The notes under the pieces: model-generated
The model's database searches: none
Seen by the model: only the letters and a program-made list of their open reading frames with translations
What the model was told of the DNA's origin: nothing
Part shown: positions 53,101-62,159 of the stretch, one piece after another
Numbering within the stretch: position 1 is the first letter of the stretch
Layout: the number at the start of each line of letters is the position of its first letter
Translations under genes and position numbers: made by a program
Origin: Ga0077555 sp963741565
GTDB taxonomy: Bacteria > Pseudomonadota > Alphaproteobacteria > Rhizobiales > Hyphomicrobiaceae
Length of the DNA stretch: 64,000 bases
Reading direction: 5' to 3'
Assembly: GCA_963741565.1 (NCBI GenBank)
Contig: CAVUIK010000012.1
Span: 124,001 to 188,000, forward strand

Positions 53101-55489
53101 CGGTGCCTGTACAGTGACGGCAAACCAGGTGGCGGGCGGCAACTATGCGGCCGCAGCTCCGGCGCCGCAGACGTTCAATGTCACACCCGCGAGCAACGCG
53201 ATCACGTTCGGCCCACTGCCGGATCAAGTCTTTGGCACGACACCGCCAGCACTGGCCGCGACGGCAAGCTCTGGTCTCACGGTCGCGTTTGCCGCCCAGA
53301 CCAGCGCCGTGTGTACGGTGTCGGGTACCGATGTGACGCTTGTGGCGCCCGGCGCGTGCACGGTGCGCGCCAGCCAACCCGGCAATGCGAACCATGCCGC
53401 CGCCGCGCCTGTCGACCGTACCTTCCAGGTTCTGCCGGCGATCATCACATTCCCGCAGTTGCCGAACATCCCCGCCGGTTCGACGCCGCCGAGGTTGATG
53501 GCGACCACGAACACTGGCCTTCCGATCACTTATACGACGCTGACGCCGGCAGTCTGCTCGGTGAGCGGCACGACAATCACCGTCCTGGCGGCCGGAACGT
53601 GCCGGATACGGGCGAGCCTGCCGGGGCTCGGCGTAACGGCGGAACAAAGCTTCGAAATCAGCCCGATCGCAACCACTGTCGCTGTTGCGACATCGGGGAG
53701 CCCCAGCCTCGTCGGCCAGCCCGTGACCTTCACCGCGAGCCTGTCGCCAAGTGTCACGGGAGGTACGATCACATTCCGCGACGGCACAACGGTGCTCGCG
53801 ACCGTGCCGGTGACGGGAAGCGCGGCGTCGTTCCAGACATCCTCGCTCACGTCCGGTTCGCACACGATCACGGCAACCTACAGCGGTGCCACCGTATACG
53901 GCGGCGCAACTTCCGTGTCCCTGATCCAGGCCGTCACGCCGAACGGGACGGTCAGTCTACGCGTGGTCACGAATGGCGGCGATGGGTCGTTCGCGTTTAC
54001 GTCGAGCGCGCTGTCGCTGTCGGCCTCGGTCATGACGTCAGGCGGGGCTGGCCAGATCGCGGCCACCTCGCTTAATCCCGGCATCTATACGGTGTCGATC
54101 AAACCACCCAGCGGCTTCGGCCTGACGGCGATCACGTGCTCGGATGACGACAGCGTCGGCAATGCGAGTGCGGGGACGGCCACGATCAAACTCGCAGGCG
54201 GCGAGGCGGTAACGTGTACCTTCGCATCGGCGAATTCGCACAAAAAGACCGTGGCGGCGATCCAGTCGTTTGTCAGTCGCCGCAACGACCTCCTCCTGTC
54301 GAACGACCCTGATGGGGCGCGCCAGATCGACCGGTTGCGTGAATTCAACGCCAGCTCGGGTGAAGGCGGATCGCCGACGCCAGCGGCTGGATTGTCGGCT
54401 AATCCGATGATGACCGATCGCGCGGTTGGACCGTTGAGTTCCTTCCGTCCGTCAGCCAAGCCGTCCGTGCTCGATCGCCAGATCGGCCCCCTGCACAGCC
54501 TGAACGACGGCGCCGACCAGTTGTCCGGCGGCGCCGGTTTGCCGTTCAACTTCCTGGCGCAGACCGAGGACGTCCAGTCGTTGTCGTTCTCCATGAGCTT
54601 GTCCAAGGCTATGAAGTTTGCTGACGACCAGGAAAATCGCCGCGTGCGGGAGGCCGGTGCTCAAGCCGGTTTGTCATCGACGCCGGGGGCTGGGCTTCCG
54701 CATCGCCCGAGCCGGTTCGATGTCTGGGCTGAAGGACGGGTTGGCAACTTCTCCGATGGCCGGACATCCGTGGACGCAGACGGGTTCTTCCGGATCTTCC
54801 ACCTTGGGGCGGATTACGTCGTGCATCCGTCGTTCCTGATTGGCGCACACGTGCAATACGACAGCATGCGGATGCGCTCGCTGTCCCAGGCAACCGATAT
54901 TGTCGGAGACGGCTGGATGGTCGGGCCCTACGCGACTGTGAAACTGTCGGACAACATCTTCTTCCAGGGGCGTGCCGCTTGGGGTCGCTCGTCGAATGCA
55001 ATCCAACCCTATCTCACCTACGAGGACAAGTTCGATAGCGAGCGCTGGTTGGTTCGGGGCACTTTGCAGGGCCATTGGGCCAATGGGCCCTGGACGTTCT
55101 CGCCGTCGGCCACGCTCGGATATATCGAGGACACCACACAGGCCTACACCGACAGCCTGGGGGTCGGCATCCCCAGCATCAAGTCGACCCTTGGACAGCT
55201 CAAGTTCGGGCCGGAGATTGCGCGTCGCCAAGTGTTTGCAGACGGCAGCTCGATTGAGCCGCGCGCGAAGCTCGAAGCCATCTGGAACTTCGCGCACAGC
55301 GCCAGCGGTGCGCTGCCAGGCGAGGATGCGGCAGCGCCGGATGACTGGCGTGGGCGTGTGGAGCTCGGTCTGAAAATGCAGTCGACCGGCGGCATCGTTC
55401 TCGATCTGTCGAGCGGCTACGACGGTCTTGGCTCCGACAACTATCACGCCGTTACCGGCAAGGTGACAGCGAGAGTGCCGCTCAATTGA
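50123..55489 (+). CDS. Giant autotransporter with tandem Ig-like repeats (two compensating frameshifts)
   Basis: A surface protein of about 1788 residues once two shifts are corrected: one G lost near 52260 and one base gained near 52853. Order: two hydrophobic export segments (to ~125; the first ends AALAQ, the second DAAQA), a Ser/Thr-rich region, about ten ~82-residue MBG/Ig-like repeats (51210-53670), a Big_3-type Ig domain, a prealbumin-like domain, and a C-terminal autotransporter beta-barrel (RFDVWAEGRVGNFSDGR to the end, ~260 residues). It should be an adhesin secreted by type V secretion. ATG at 50123 is the probable start. Confidence 0.85.
51451..52433 (+). repeat. Four near-identical 246-bp tandem repeats in the autotransporter
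   Basis: Units begin at 51451, 51697, 51943 and 52189, each 246 bp (82 codons; the last 245 because of a lost G). Each encodes PAPAGLSLAAITNKVFGSG to the next unit. As far as I can follow they are identical at DNA level, indicating recent expansion or gene-conversion-like homogenisation, and a place prone to length change and assembly error. Confidence 0.95.
52441..53210 (+). repeat. Long direct repeat of 271 bp, two copies, in the autotransporter
   Basis: Copies at 52441-52711 and 52940-53210 differ at two positions that I can see. They encode TPVIAFANPGNKVFGSGTF and following residues. The intervening ~228 bp is a related repeat. The offset corresponds to two domain units, so a two-domain block was duplicated. 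Confidence 0.92.
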
Positions 55490-55587
55490 CGAGAGAGATC
55501 CTGGCGTCAACAGGGACGATCGGCAACGTTCAGGCGGCTGCCGGCGTTCGAGGATAGCATTCGGGGAGATACAAACGCGCGTGCTGA

Positions 55588-56175
55588 TCAGAATTTGATC
55601 GCGATGTCCGGGTCCGCACGGCGCCCGGCGCCCGCGGTCACAGCGCGGACGATGGCGGGCACGATCGCGTCCGCCTTGTCGACCACCGCGAACGTGACCT
55701 CGAGGCCCTGCCGGATAAATGCCTCGTCGCGCATGTGCGCCAGCAATGATTTCAAGGGCGCCCAGAAGCCTTCGATGTCGGCCACGATGATCGGCTTGTC
55801 GTGCCGGCCGAGTTGCGCCCAAGTGAGCTGCTCGACCAATTCCTCGAGCGTGCCGATGCCGCCGGGGAGGGCGACGAACGCGTCCGATCGCTCGAACATC
55901 AGCCGCTTGCGCTCATGCATGTCCTTGGTGATGATCAGCTCGTCGACGTCGCGGAGCATGCGTTCCTTCTCGGACAGGAACTCCGGGATGATGCCGGTGA
56001 CCTGCCCGCCGGCGGCCAGCACGGCACGGGCCGTCTCCCCCATGAGCCCCAGGCTGCCGCCCCCATAGACCAGCCGGATCCCGGCCTCGGCCATCGTCCG
56101 TCCGAGGGTCTGGGCGGCCGTGACGTAGGCAGGGTTCTTGCCCGGTCCGGAGCCGCAGAAGACGCAAATGCTCAT
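55588..56175 (-). CDS. LOG-family protein (TIGR00730, cytokinin-riboside-monophosphate phosphoribohydrolase-like)
   Basis: A 195-residue Rossmann-fold protein beginning MSICVFCGSGPGKNPAYV. It has the nucleotide motif RLVYGGGSLGLMGETARAV and the signature PGGIGTLEELVEQLTWAQLG near 115-135. Related enzymes release free cytokinin bases or act as nucleotide-monophosphate nucleosidases; the bacterial role is often unknown. The frame is open to 56271, so a longer start cannot be excluded. It ends 98 bp after the autotransporter stop, on the opposite strand. Confidence 0.92.
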   Translation of the reverse strand: MSICVFCGSGPGKNPAYVTAAQTLGRTMAEAGIRLVYGGGSLGLMGETARAVLAAGGQVTGIIPEFLSEKERMLRDVDELIITKDMHERKRLMFERSDAFVALPGGIGTLEELVEQLTWAQLGRHDKPIIVADIEGFWAPLKSLLAHMRDEAFIRQGLEVTFAVVDKADAIVPAIVRAVTAGAGRRADPDIAIKF

Positions 56176-56549
56176 TTGCGCTAAGCCGTTTGCTCTTTGG
56201 GGACTGGATGCCATCGTTGGGGGCAGTGGGTCAGTCGGCTTTTGCATCATCTCGCCGGGGGTCAGGATCACAAGGGATGACGATCATAACCGGGCCGCCT
56301 TGCAGATTTGTGGCCAATTGCGAAAATTGTCCCGCCAAGCCAACCGGATGTCGATTTCCAGGTGGGTATAGTAGGTTAACCAACGAGTAAGGGCCTGGCC
56401 GCGTAGCAGCGAACGAGGTTGGCAATTTGGTGCGGAAACGATTAACGTCCACGCCAAGGCTGCCGTAAACTATCAGAAAGTGTCGACAACTATATGATAT
56501 TTATCGAATTTACGTGGTTGTCACGGCGCAGAACACAGGAGGCGGGTGC
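56176..56549. other. Divergent intergenic region
   Basis: About 374 bp between the LOG-family and LysM genes. Parts near 56330-56520 are AT-richer than the surroundings and probably hold the LysM-gene promoter. I see no gene, hairpin or repeat I can support. Confidence 0.5.
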
Positions 56550-58823
56550 ATGAGGGCTCTAAAAGCGGTGTCGCAGCTGAGTTGCGCGATCGCCATGGGC
56601 GTGTTCGCGGCGTATCTGTTGTTTGGCGGTGCGGGCATTGCTGGTGACGCGAGAGAAGCCCAGCCGAGCCAAGCCAGGCCGACGACCGCAGGATTCCGGG
56701 ACTCCATGATCCGCGTGGCCCAGGCCGACACCCGGAAAGCCACAGAGCCGGCATCGGACTGGCTCCAGCGCCAGAACAATTCGTACCAGGATCTGATCAA
56801 GCGGCTGTCCGAGCCGACCGCCCCCAATCCCGTTACCGATGCGGCGCGCAAGCTGGACTCCGATCGCCGTGCCGCTGGCAAGCCGGGTGACGCGCCAGGC
56901 GGCGTCGCGCCGCAGGGCACGGTCATCATTGCTCAGGCAACGAAGGCGCAGGCCGAAGAGAAGGGCATCGCGGATCAGGTCCTCGACTGGCTCAACCGAT
57001 CGAACAGCGAGTATCAGAACGAGGTCATCCGGAAGTTGTCTGAGCCAACGGTAACGGCTCCGCCGACAGTCGCCACACCGACACCCCCTGCGTCGGTTGC
57101 CAAAGCGCCAGCAGCGCCGCCTGCCGCCACCGTGCCGACCGGTCCAGGATCGCCGACGGCGACCGCGCCAAAGGCACCGGTCGCGACGCCGGCGCCATCG
57201 GCGACGGTGGCACAGGCTCAGGCCCCGAAGGCAGCTCCAACGCCACCCGCATCCAGTGATAGCGGGGTGCTCGACCAGGCGCTCGACTGGCTGAACCGCT
57301 CGGGGCGCGACTACCAGCAGGAAGTAATCGGCAAGCTTTCGGTGCCAACGACCCCGCCCACCGCGCCAACCATTGCGGCGCCGGTGCCCACCATCCCGGT
57401 GCCACCACAAGCGTTGCCGCCGCCAGTCGCCAAGGCGCCGAGCGCCACGGACGATGCAGCTGACGCGGCCAAGCGCGCCGAGCTGACGAGGCAAACTGAG
57501 GCAGCGAAGAAGGCAGACGAGGCATGGAAGGCCGGTGAACTCGCGAAATTGGAGGAACGTCGCCTGGCCGAATCGCGGCGCGCCTCGGAGGAGGCTGCGA
57601 AGAAGGCGGGGGATGACGCGGCGAAGAAATCCGCTGATGACGCCGCGCGCAAACTGGCGGAGGCGAAGAAGGCCACTGACGACGCTGCCAAAAAGACCGC
57701 TGACGACGCCGCGAAGAAAGCGGCCGATGACGCAGTGCGTCGACTGGCAGAAACCAAGAAGGCCGTTGACGACGGGGCCAAGAAAGCTGCCGACGACGCG
57801 GCCAAAAAGACCGCTGACGATGCCGCAAAGAAAGCGGCTGACGACGCGGCGCGTCGACTGGCAGAGACCAAGAAGGCCGTTGACGACGTGGCCAAGCAGG
57901 TTGCGGATGACGCCGCGCGTCAGTTGGCGGAGGCGAAGAAGACCGCCGATGAGGTCGCCAGGAAGGCCGCGGACGATGCCCGCAGGCTTGCAGGCGATAT
58001 GGCCCGCAAGACGGACGAAGCGCGCTTGGCCGAGGCGCGGCGTGCGGCCGAGCTGAAGGCGATCGAGGACTCGAAGAAGGCCGCGGACGCCGCGCAACGC
58101 GTCGCAGCTGAAGCGGCCCGGACGGCTGCTGCGGCCAAAGCCGCCGAGGATCGCCGTGTCGCCGAACTTGCAGCGGTCGAGACTGCCCGCAAGGCGGCGG
58201 GCGAGACGAAGGCGAAGCAGGGGGATGACGCCCGCCGGGTGGCCGAGGCAAAAGCTGCCGCGGCGCAACGCGAGGCCGATCTCACGCGGCGCGCCGCGGA
58301 CGCGAGCCGCTTGGCGCAAGCCAAAGCCAACGAGGATGCGGCGCGAGCTGCCGCTGCGGCCAAGGCTGTCGAGACGGCGCGGCAGGCCGCCGATGCGGCG
58401 GCGAACCCGACGGAGCAGCAGAAGGCGCAGCGCACCATCGTCGCGGAGGCGGCGAAGGCCGCGGCTGCCGCTAAGCGCGCAATCGACACGGCGCGCACGA
58501 AGATCGCGGCAGAGAAGAAGGCAACACCGGACGCAACCGGCAAGGCGCGCGAGCCGCGCCCGGGCGTTGCCGAGCAGGGGAGCGCGACGCGGCCTATTCC
58601 GCGTCCGGGCCCCGTCGTGTCGCCGCGGCAGTGCTCGGCCGCGGGCCGCCAGATTACTCCGCCAGGCTGGTACGTGGTGGAATCCGGCGACTCGCTGTGG
58701 CGGATTGCTGAGAAGCATTATGCCCGTGGCGAGCGCTATGTGCGCATCGTGCGGCGCAACTCGCAGCGCATCGACGATCCCGACCGGATCTATCCGTGCC
58801 AGCGCGTCTACCTGCCGAAGTAG
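56550..58823 (+). CDS. TolA-like alanine-rich coiled-coil protein with C-terminal LysM domain
   Basis: A 757-residue envelope protein starting MRALKAVSQL with AGGAGG seven bases upstream. Order: N-terminal membrane/signal segment (~10-32); three DWLNR-type repeats (near 70, 147 and 245) separated by Pro/Ala linkers; a long Ala/Lys/Asp coiled coil (~310-650) made of AAKKAADDAARRLAETKKA-like units; a terminal LysM domain (~705-757, WYVVESGDSLWRIAEKHYARGE). LysM binds peptidoglycan, and the helix may span the periplasm. The low-complexity coding gives long spurious frames on the other strand. Confidence 0.88.
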   Translation: MRALKAVSQLSCAIAMGVFAAYLLFGGAGIAGDAREAQPSQARPTTAGFRDSMIRVAQADTRKATEPASDWLQRQNNSYQDLIKRLSEPTAPNPVTDAARKLDSDRRAAGKPGDAPGGVAPQGTVIIAQATKAQAEEKGIADQVLDWLNRSNSEYQNEVIRKLSEPTVTAPPTVATPTPPASVAKAPAAPPAATVPTGPGSPTATAPKAPVATPAPSATVAQAQAPKAAPTPPASSDSGVLDQALDWLNRSGRDYQQEVIGKLSVPTTPPTAPTIAAPVPTIPVPPQALPPPVAKAPSATDDAADAAKRAELTRQTEAAKKADEAWKAGELAKLEERRLAESRRASEEAAKKAGDDAAKKSADDAARKLAEAKKATDDAAKKTADDAAKKAADDAVRRLAETKKAVDDGAKKAADDAAKKTADDAAKKAADDAARRLAETKKAVDDVAKQVADDAARQLAEAKKTADEVARKAADDARRLAGDMARKTDEARLAEARRAAELKAIEDSKKAADAAQRVAAEAARTAAAAKAAEDRRVAELAAVETARKAAGETKAKQGDDARRVAEAKAAAAQREADLTRRAADASRLAQAKANEDAARAAAAAKAVETARQAADAAANPTEQQKAQRTIVAEAAKAAAAAKRAIDTARTKIAAEKKATPDATGKAREPRPGVAEQGSATRPIPRPGPVVSPRQCSAAGRQITPPGWYVVESGDSLWRIAEKHYARGERYVRIVRRNSQRIDDPDRIYPCQRVYLPK

Positions 58824-58849
58824 CGGCGGAACAAGATCAGGAAGGACGA

Positions 58850-58879
58850 AGGTGTCGCCTCGGGCGGCACCTTTCTTTG
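58850..58879 (+). terminator. Rho-independent terminator after the LysM gene
   Basis: AGGTGTCGCC and GGCGGCACCT pair (one G-T) around a TCG loop, followed by TTCTTTG. It is 27 bases beyond the LysM stop and just before the convergent dehydrogenase gene. Confidence 0.8.
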
Positions 58880-58895
58880 TTTGGGGCGGCGGTGT

Positions 58896-59798
58896 TCAGC
58901 TGGTCGTTCGCGAGGTCTCTGGCGTGGTCTCTGGCCACAGCGTCAGGATGGACGCGCCGTCGAGCTCCGATTTACCTTGCGCATTGAGCAGGCGATAGAG
59001 CGTGAGCGCCTGGGCGGCCATCGGCATCGCGAGCTGCTTGTCGTGGGCGGCGTCGTTGAGCAGCTCGAGGTCCTTGAGGACTTGGCGCGCATAGCCGCGC
59101 GGCGCGAAATCGCGCGCGATCATGCGCTCGAATAGCACCGGCAGCAGAGCGGAGCCGGCATGTCCGCCGCCGAGCGCCTCGGGAACCTTGGCAGCGTCGA
59201 TACCGTAGGCTTGCGCCAACTTCAACGCTTCCGCGATGACACAGTAGTTGGTGAGCACCAAGGTCTGATTGACGAGCTTGGTCGCCTGGCCCGCGCCCAA
59301 GGCCCCCATATGCGTGAAGCGCCCGAGGCGCGCCATGACGTGGGTGACGCTTGCGACGGCGTCGGCGGCGCCTCCCGCCATGATCGCCAGCGTGCCCGCC
59401 TCGGCCGCGCCAGGACCGCCGGAAACGGGTGCGTCCACGAATGCCATCCCGCACGCCCGATCGAGGAGGCCAGCTAGTTCCATGGTCGCTCCGATCTCTG
59501 TCGTGGAGTGATCCACCAGCACTTTGCCGCCGAGCGGGCCCGCGCTCGCGATGCCGTCCGCGCCCATAATGATGGCGCGCAGATCAGCGGTTGTGGTCAG
59601 CGATGTCAGGATGATATCGGCGCGGCGGGCAACTTCGGCCGGCGTGTCGACTGGGATGAGGCCGAACGACGCTGCCTCGTTCATCTTCTGCGCCACGATA
59701 TCGTTGCCGGTGACTGCGTAGCCGGAGGCTGAGAGGCGTTTCGCTATGGCGCGTCCCATCAGACCGAGTCCGATGACGCCGGTGGTTGGTTGTGTCAT
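58896..59798 (-). CDS. NAD(P)-dependent beta-hydroxyacid dehydrogenase (3-hydroxyisobutyrate-dehydrogenase family)
   Basis: A 300-residue enzyme. The Rossmann motif GVIGLGLMGRAIAKRL is at 7-22, the substrate loop FVDAPVSGGPGAAEAGTLAIMAGG near 119-142 and the catalytic Lys in GAGQATKLVNQTLV near 170. The ATG at 59798 has AAGGGAC 6 bases upstream; an extension to 59924 lacks a site. It oxidises a 3-hydroxyacid to the semialdehyde or oxoacid. It may serve valine-like or glyoxylate/tartronate metabolism. Confidence 0.93.
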   Translation of the reverse strand: MTQPTTGVIGLGLMGRAIAKRLSASGYAVTGNDIVAQKMNEAASFGLIPVDTPAEVARRADIILTSLTTTADLRAIIMGADGIASAGPLGGKVLVDHSTTEIGATMELAGLLDRACGMAFVDAPVSGGPGAAEAGTLAIMAGGAADAVASVTHVMARLGRFTHMGALGAGQATKLVNQTLVLTNYCVIAEALKLAQAYGIDAAKVPEALGGGHAGSALLPVLFERMIARDFAPRGYARQVLKDLELLNDAAHDKQLAMPMAAQALTLYRLLNAQGKSELDGASILTLWPETTPETSRTTS

Positions 59799-59927
59799 GC
59801 GTTGTCCCTTGTGGCGGCCGGCCATTGTCCAGGACGATCGTGGGCGATGCAACCCGGGAACGGCATCCTGTCCGTGCCGTCCGCATGCTAACAGTGGCGG
59901 CTGAAATGCGCCGCTAGCGGGCACGTC

Positions 59928-61295
59928 ATGGATCTGCGCTGGGTCACGTCAATGTTCGCCGTTTTCCGGAATGGCACGGAGCCCGCCGTTGGCATCCTGC
60001 CGGCGCGCGTGCAGCGTCTGCTGGCGCTGCAGGAGACGCTGAGCGAGCGCTTGATCGGCTGGGTGCAGTTGCTCGTCGTCGGTCTCCTGGCCACGCTCTA
60101 TTTGGTGGCGCCGCGCCCCGCCGACGCGCCGGCCGGGTCCCTGTTCGATCCTGTTCCGCTGGCGCTGGTCGGCTACACCCTGTTCACGATCGCGCGGTTG
60201 GCCCTGGCTTACCGGCGGTCGCTGCCGGGTTGGATGCTGCTCGTTTCGATCCTCGCCGACGTTAGCCTGCTGATGGTAATGATCTGGTCCTTCCACAGCC
60301 AGTACGGGCAGACGGCGCCGTTTTCACTGAAGGTTCCGACATTCGTCTATCTGTTCGTGTTCATCGCCATTCGCGCGCTGAGGTTCGATCATCGCTATGT
60401 GCTGGCGGCCGGTCTGGCGGCGGCGGCCGGTTGGGTCATACTGATTTGCGCTGTGCTCGCCCGTTCCGGAAATGCCAGCATCACACGCTCGTTCGTAGAG
60501 CATCTCAGTTCGAACCGCGTCCTGCTCGGCGCCGAGTTCGACAAGATCCTGACGGTGCTGCTGGTGACGGGCGTGCTGGCGCTCGCCGTTAAGCGTGGCC
60601 GGCGCCTGTTCGTCACCGCCGTGCGTGGCCAAGCGGCAGTCGAGGATCTGAGCCGGTTCTTCGGCAAGGGGGTCTCGGACACGGTGGTCGGTGCCGAGGA
60701 GCGCGCGGTCGCCGGCACCCTGACCGAGCGCGATGCGGCCATCATGATGCTGGATATCCGGGGGTTCACGACGCTGACTGCTGGTCTGGCGCCACGCCGC
60801 ATTGTCGCACTGTTGACCAGCCTCCACGCGCGTGTGATCCCGGCGGTGCGGCGCCACCACGGCGTCATCGACAAGTTTCTGGGCGATGGCATTATGGCGA
60901 CGTTCGGCGCGGTCCAACCGTCCGAGCGTGCTGCAGCTGAAGCGCTGGCTGCTCTCGAAGCGGTATTGGCGGAGGCGGCCCAGTGGCAGACGGAGCATGC
61001 CGCGGATCTGGCGGGCCGGCTCGAGCTGCACGGCGCCGTGGTTGCGGGCACGGTGGTGTTCGCGGTGGTCGGTGCGGGCGATCGGCTCGAGTACACCGTC
61101 ATCGGAGAAGCGGTGAACCTTGCGGCGAAGCTCGAAAAGCAGAACAAGATCGAGGGTACGCGCGCGCTCACGACGCAGGCGACCTTCGACCGGGCGGTCG
61201 CACAAGGGTTTGTGCCATCGAGGCCGGCTGTTCCCCGCGTGAACCGTCTGGTCGCCGGGGCCGCGGCCCCCGTCGACCTGGTGGTGTTGGCATAG
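59928..61295 (+). CDS. Membrane-anchored adenylate/guanylate cyclase (class III)
   Basis: A 455-residue protein with about five to six TM helices in the first 235 residues (WVQLLVVGLLATLYL, WMLLVSILADVSLLMVMI, VYLFVFIAI, VLAAGLAAAAGWVIL, TVLLVTGVLALAV). The cyclase homology domain spans ~258-430: RDAAIMMLDIRGFTTLTAGL gives the first metal Asp, KFLGDGIMATFGA the second, and YTVIGEAVNLAAKLE the transition-state Asn/Arg region. It makes cAMP or cGMP in response to an unknown membrane signal. The window also encodes a cNMP-gated channel (21310). Confidence 0.93.
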   Translation: MDLRWVTSMFAVFRNGTEPAVGILPARVQRLLALQETLSERLIGWVQLLVVGLLATLYLVAPRPADAPAGSLFDPVPLALVGYTLFTIARLALAYRRSLPGWMLLVSILADVSLLMVMIWSFHSQYGQTAPFSLKVPTFVYLFVFIAIRALRFDHRYVLAAGLAAAAGWVILICAVLARSGNASITRSFVEHLSSNRVLLGAEFDKILTVLLVTGVLALAVKRGRRLFVTAVRGQAAVEDLSRFFGKGVSDTVVGAEERAVAGTLTERDAAIMMLDIRGFTTLTAGLAPRRIVALLTSLHARVIPAVRRHHGVIDKFLGDGIMATFGAVQPSERAAAEALAALEAVLAEAAQWQTEHAADLAGRLELHGAVVAGTVVFAVVGAGDRLEYTVIGEAVNLAAKLEKQNKIEGTRALTTQATFDRAVAQGFVPSRPAVPRVNRLVAGAAAPVDLVVLA

Positions 61296-61393
61296 TGTGG
61301 CGATTGAGAAGTCCGCTTGATGCGACGGCCGCCAGCTGGCAGCTTCCGGCAAGCATGCTAGAACGTTCACGCAACCCCTCCGAGGAGAGTTCC

Positions 61394-61741
61394 ATGACAT
61401 TGAAGCGTCACGAGTCGAAAGGCATTCTGTCGAAGGTCGTCGAGGCCAACGGTTTCGTTTGGACAGCTGGCATTACGCCGGATGATACATCGAAGGATGT
61501 CACGGACCAGAGCCGTCAGGTTCTCAAGGAAATCGACCGCCTGTTGAAGCTTGCCGGCACGGACAAGTCGAAGGTGATCTCGGCAACGATCTGGGTTCCC
61601 GACATTCGCCTGCGCGACAAAATGAACATTGCGTGGAACGAATGGACCGGCGGCCAGAACCTGCCCGGCCGCGCATGCATCGAAGCAAAGCTGGCCGACC
61701 CGCTGATTCTGGTCGAGATCGCAGTCGTCGCCGCGAAGTAG
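61394..61741 (+). CDS. RidA-family protein (first of a tandem pair)
   Basis: A 115-residue YjgF/Rid-superfamily protein with GAGGAG before the start. VWTAGITPDDTSKDVTDQSRQVLKEIDRLL, VISATIWVPDIRLRDKMNIAWNEWTGG and PGRACIEAKLADPLILVEI are the family blocks. The Arg in GRACIEA matches the RidA carboxylate-binding Arg. It may be a Rid6/Rid7-type paralogue that deaminates a reactive enamine or imine. It shares most blocks with the next gene, 24 bp away, so the two probably arose by duplication. Confidence 0.93.
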   Translation: MTLKRHESKGILSKVVEANGFVWTAGITPDDTSKDVTDQSRQVLKEIDRLLKLAGTDKSKVISATIWVPDIRLRDKMNIAWNEWTGGQNLPGRACIEAKLADPLILVEIAVVAAK

Positions 61742-61765
61742 CGCAGCCAGCAAAGGGAGATACCG

Positions 61766-62116
61766 ATGGCCATTGTCCGGCGTGAACTCGAGCCGATCCT
61801 TGCCAACGTCGTCGAGGCCGCTCCCTTCGTGTTTACAGCCGGCGCCATTGCCGACGATACGTCCCTCACTGTCGAGGGACAGACGCGGCAGGCGCTCGGC
61901 GACCTCGACAAGTATCTGGGAATGTGCGGCTCGTCCAAGTCGCACATCCTGTCGGCGGTGATCTGGGTCGCCGATATCCGCTTGCGAGACGCGATGAACA
62001 AGGCCTGGCTTGCCTGGGCAGATCCGGACAACCTGCCGGCGCGGGCTTGCGTCGAAGCGAAGATGGCGGATCCGCTCTGCCTCGTCGAAATCCAGGTGAT
62101 AGCTGCCAAGCGTTGA
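61766..62116 (+). CDS. RidA-family protein (second of a tandem pair)
   Basis: A 116-residue paralogue of the preceding protein: VFTAGAIADDTSLTVEGQTRQALGDLDKYL, AVIWVADIRLRDAMNKAWLAWADP and PARACVEAKMADPLCLVEIQVIA. The carboxylate-binding Arg (ARACVEA) is retained. AGGGAG lies about 8 bases before the ATG. With the flavin monooxygenase following 43 bp later it looks like a downstream imine-hydrolysing partner, as RidA-like proteins are in pyrimidine and nitrogen-heterocycle catabolism. Confidence 0.93.
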   Translation: MAIVRRELEPILANVVEAAPFVFTAGAIADDTSLTVEGQTRQALGDLDKYLGMCGSSKSHILSAVIWVADIRLRDAMNKAWLAWADPDNLPARACVEAKMADPLCLVEIQVIAAKR

Positions 62117-62159
62117 GCGCGACAGCTCCCGCCAATGACCCTCCGGCAATGGCTCTGAC

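Noticed and set aside
56559..58718. A 719-codon minus-strand frame opposite the LysM gene
   Set aside because: It mirrors the Ala/Lys/Asp repeats of the real gene; the product is low-complexity Arg/Leu/Gly with no domain.
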